Assembly (NCBI GenBank): GCA_002427745.1
Contig: DIYF01000043.1
Span: forward strand, 1 to 42,277
Source of the DNA: Roseivirga sp. UBA6061
GTDB taxonomy: Bacteria > Bacteroidota > Bacteroidia > Cytophagales > Cyclobacteriaceae
Length of the DNA: 42,277 nt
Direction: 5' to 3'
Positions 41,559 through 42,277 of the stretch are shown here, one piece after another (position 1 is the stretch's first letter; each line of letters starts with the position of its first letter). A model generated the notes under the pieces. It searched no databases and had not been told where the DNA came from. It saw only the letters and a program-made list of their open reading frames with translations. The translations under genes were made by a program, and so were the position numbers.

Positions 41559-42277
41559 ATGAAGCGTTTTCTGATTGCCTCCTTTTTGTCCTTGTTTCTT
41601 GTCAGTCTGGCTCAGGCCAACGGAGGAAAGAGCAAGTGGGACTATGTCATTACGATCAGTACCAGCAAAGGCGAAATGAAGGCAATTCTCTTTGATGAAA
41701 CCCCTGAACACAAGGCAAACTTTTTAAAACTGATCAACCAGGGATTTTACGATAGCCTTACTTTTCATCGGGTTATCAATAAGTTCATGATTCAGGGTGG
41801 TGATCCAAATTCGAAGCTTGGTACCAAAGCCGTTCGCTTAGGTAACGGTGGTCCCGGGTATACCATCCCGGCCGAGTTTCGCGACAACCTGTTCCATTAC
41901 AAAGGAGCCTTGTCGGCAGCACGCCAGTCAGATCAGGTCAACCCTCATAAGGCCTCTTCGGGAAGTCAGTTCTACATAGTTCAGGGTGAGAAACTGGAGG
42001 AGAAACAACTGAAACCGTTGAACAGCTTTATTATGCGGGATGTCTTTCGTAAGATCAAAAGAGGAAGCCCTCTGGCGGATACACTTCGGGTAGCGATGAG
42101 TACAGGTCGCGAAGCCTTTGAAGAAAAACTGATTTCACTGAGCGATGAAATAGAAGAAGCCACCGGACTTAAGGTGGTAGTGCCACAGGAGAGAATTGAA
42201 GTCTATACAGATATCGGGGGCACTCCTCATCTGGATGATCAGTATACGGTTTTTGGGAGAGTTATTGTGGGGCTGGA
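41559..42277 (+). CDS. Cyclophilin-type peptidyl-prolyl isomerase (cut by window edge)
   Basis: The frame from the ATG at 41559 runs off the right end after about 239 residues. A signal peptide (about 1-20, MKRFLIASFLSLFLVSLAQA) without a lipobox Cys suggests a soluble periplasmic protein. The cyclophilin motifs are FHRVINKFMIQGGD, GYTIPAEF, SGSQFYIVQG and QYTVFGRVIVGLD. It shares the helical insertion (about 145-215) with the upstream gene, and both carry PQERI and YT.IGG just before the end of the insertion. The two genes are tandem paralogues 47 nt apart, one membrane-anchored and one soluble. Confidence 0.93.
   Translation, partial: MKRFLIASFLSLFLVSLAQANGGKSKWDYVITISTSKGEMKAILFDETPEHKANFLKLINQGFYDSLTFHRVINKFMIQGGDPNSKLGTKAVRLGNGGPGYTIPAEFRDNLFHYKGALSAARQSDQVNPHKASSGSQFYIVQGEKLEEKQLKPLNSFIMRDVFRKIKRGSPLADTLRVAMSTGREAFEEKLISLSDEIEEATGLKVVVPQERIEVYTDIGGTPHLDDQYTVFGRVIVGL

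Noticed and set aside
1..42277. tRNA, rRNA, CRISPR, transposon, toxin-antitoxin or prophage signals
   Set aside because: Nothing with the needed structure, repeats or genes was seen on either strand by eye.

Overview
The window is chromosomal DNA of a Bacteroidota bacterium, most likely of the Cytophagales/Cytophagia branch; I cannot fix the genus. The evidence is a SusC/SusD pair, TAnnTTTG-type -7 promoter boxes, lipoproteins with acidic residues after the lipobox cysteine, tandem-FtsX permeases, M56/M23 sensor proteases under a BlaI-type repressor, an orphan GlmU-like protein and a type B L31. No tRNA, rRNA, CRISPR array, insertion sequence or prophage was seen, and gene order and codon use look native throughout.

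Layout. 1-882 (minus): the start of an M61 peptidase gene cut by the window edge, and a lipoprotein RidA, separated by a small hairpin-rich repeat. 985-16682 (plus): a secreted Asp-box propeller protein, a MarR regulator, two S41 serine proteases flanking a MacB/FtsX-like permease, then a SusC-SusD-lipoprotein operon behind a 466-bp leader region. 16946-22340 (minus): secreted amidohydrolase, small secreted lipocalin-like protein, and a YbbP/YbbA-type ABC exporter. A tesA-like esterase (plus) is divergent from that exporter, the classical tesA-ybbAP neighbourhood. 23056-24847 (minus): a CarboxypepD-reg protein, a putative anti-sigma membrane protein and an ECF sigma factor, with a divergent DUF6249-like membrane gene. 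25455-31176 (minus): ComM/YifB ATPase, GmhA heptose isomerase, an MsbA-like flippase and an outer-membrane barrel of the Wzi kind, an envelope/LPS block.

31318-32358 (plus): a tightly packed trio (42-aa membrane peptide, 4-TM protein, 66-aa XRE repressor) followed by rpmE2 with its own clear promoter. 32439-37185 (minus): blaI-like repressor plus two M56 (BlaR1-type) proteases whose outside parts carry three LytM/M23 domains, all lacking canonical zinc ligands. This is the most interesting system in the window: a BlaR/BlaI-like circuit that seems to use pseudo-LytM domains as cell-wall sensors, with a multi-half-site operator sitting on the -7 box. 37339-42277 (plus): GlmU-like protein, DNA polymerase III delta', HemC, and two tandem secreted cyclophilins sharing an unusual insertion; the second is cut by the right edge.

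Overall the region is dominated by envelope functions: nutrient uptake, secreted proteases, lipoprotein/lipid export, LPS assembly, periplasmic folding and envelope-stress regulation. Family assignments come from motifs read by eye, not from database searches.
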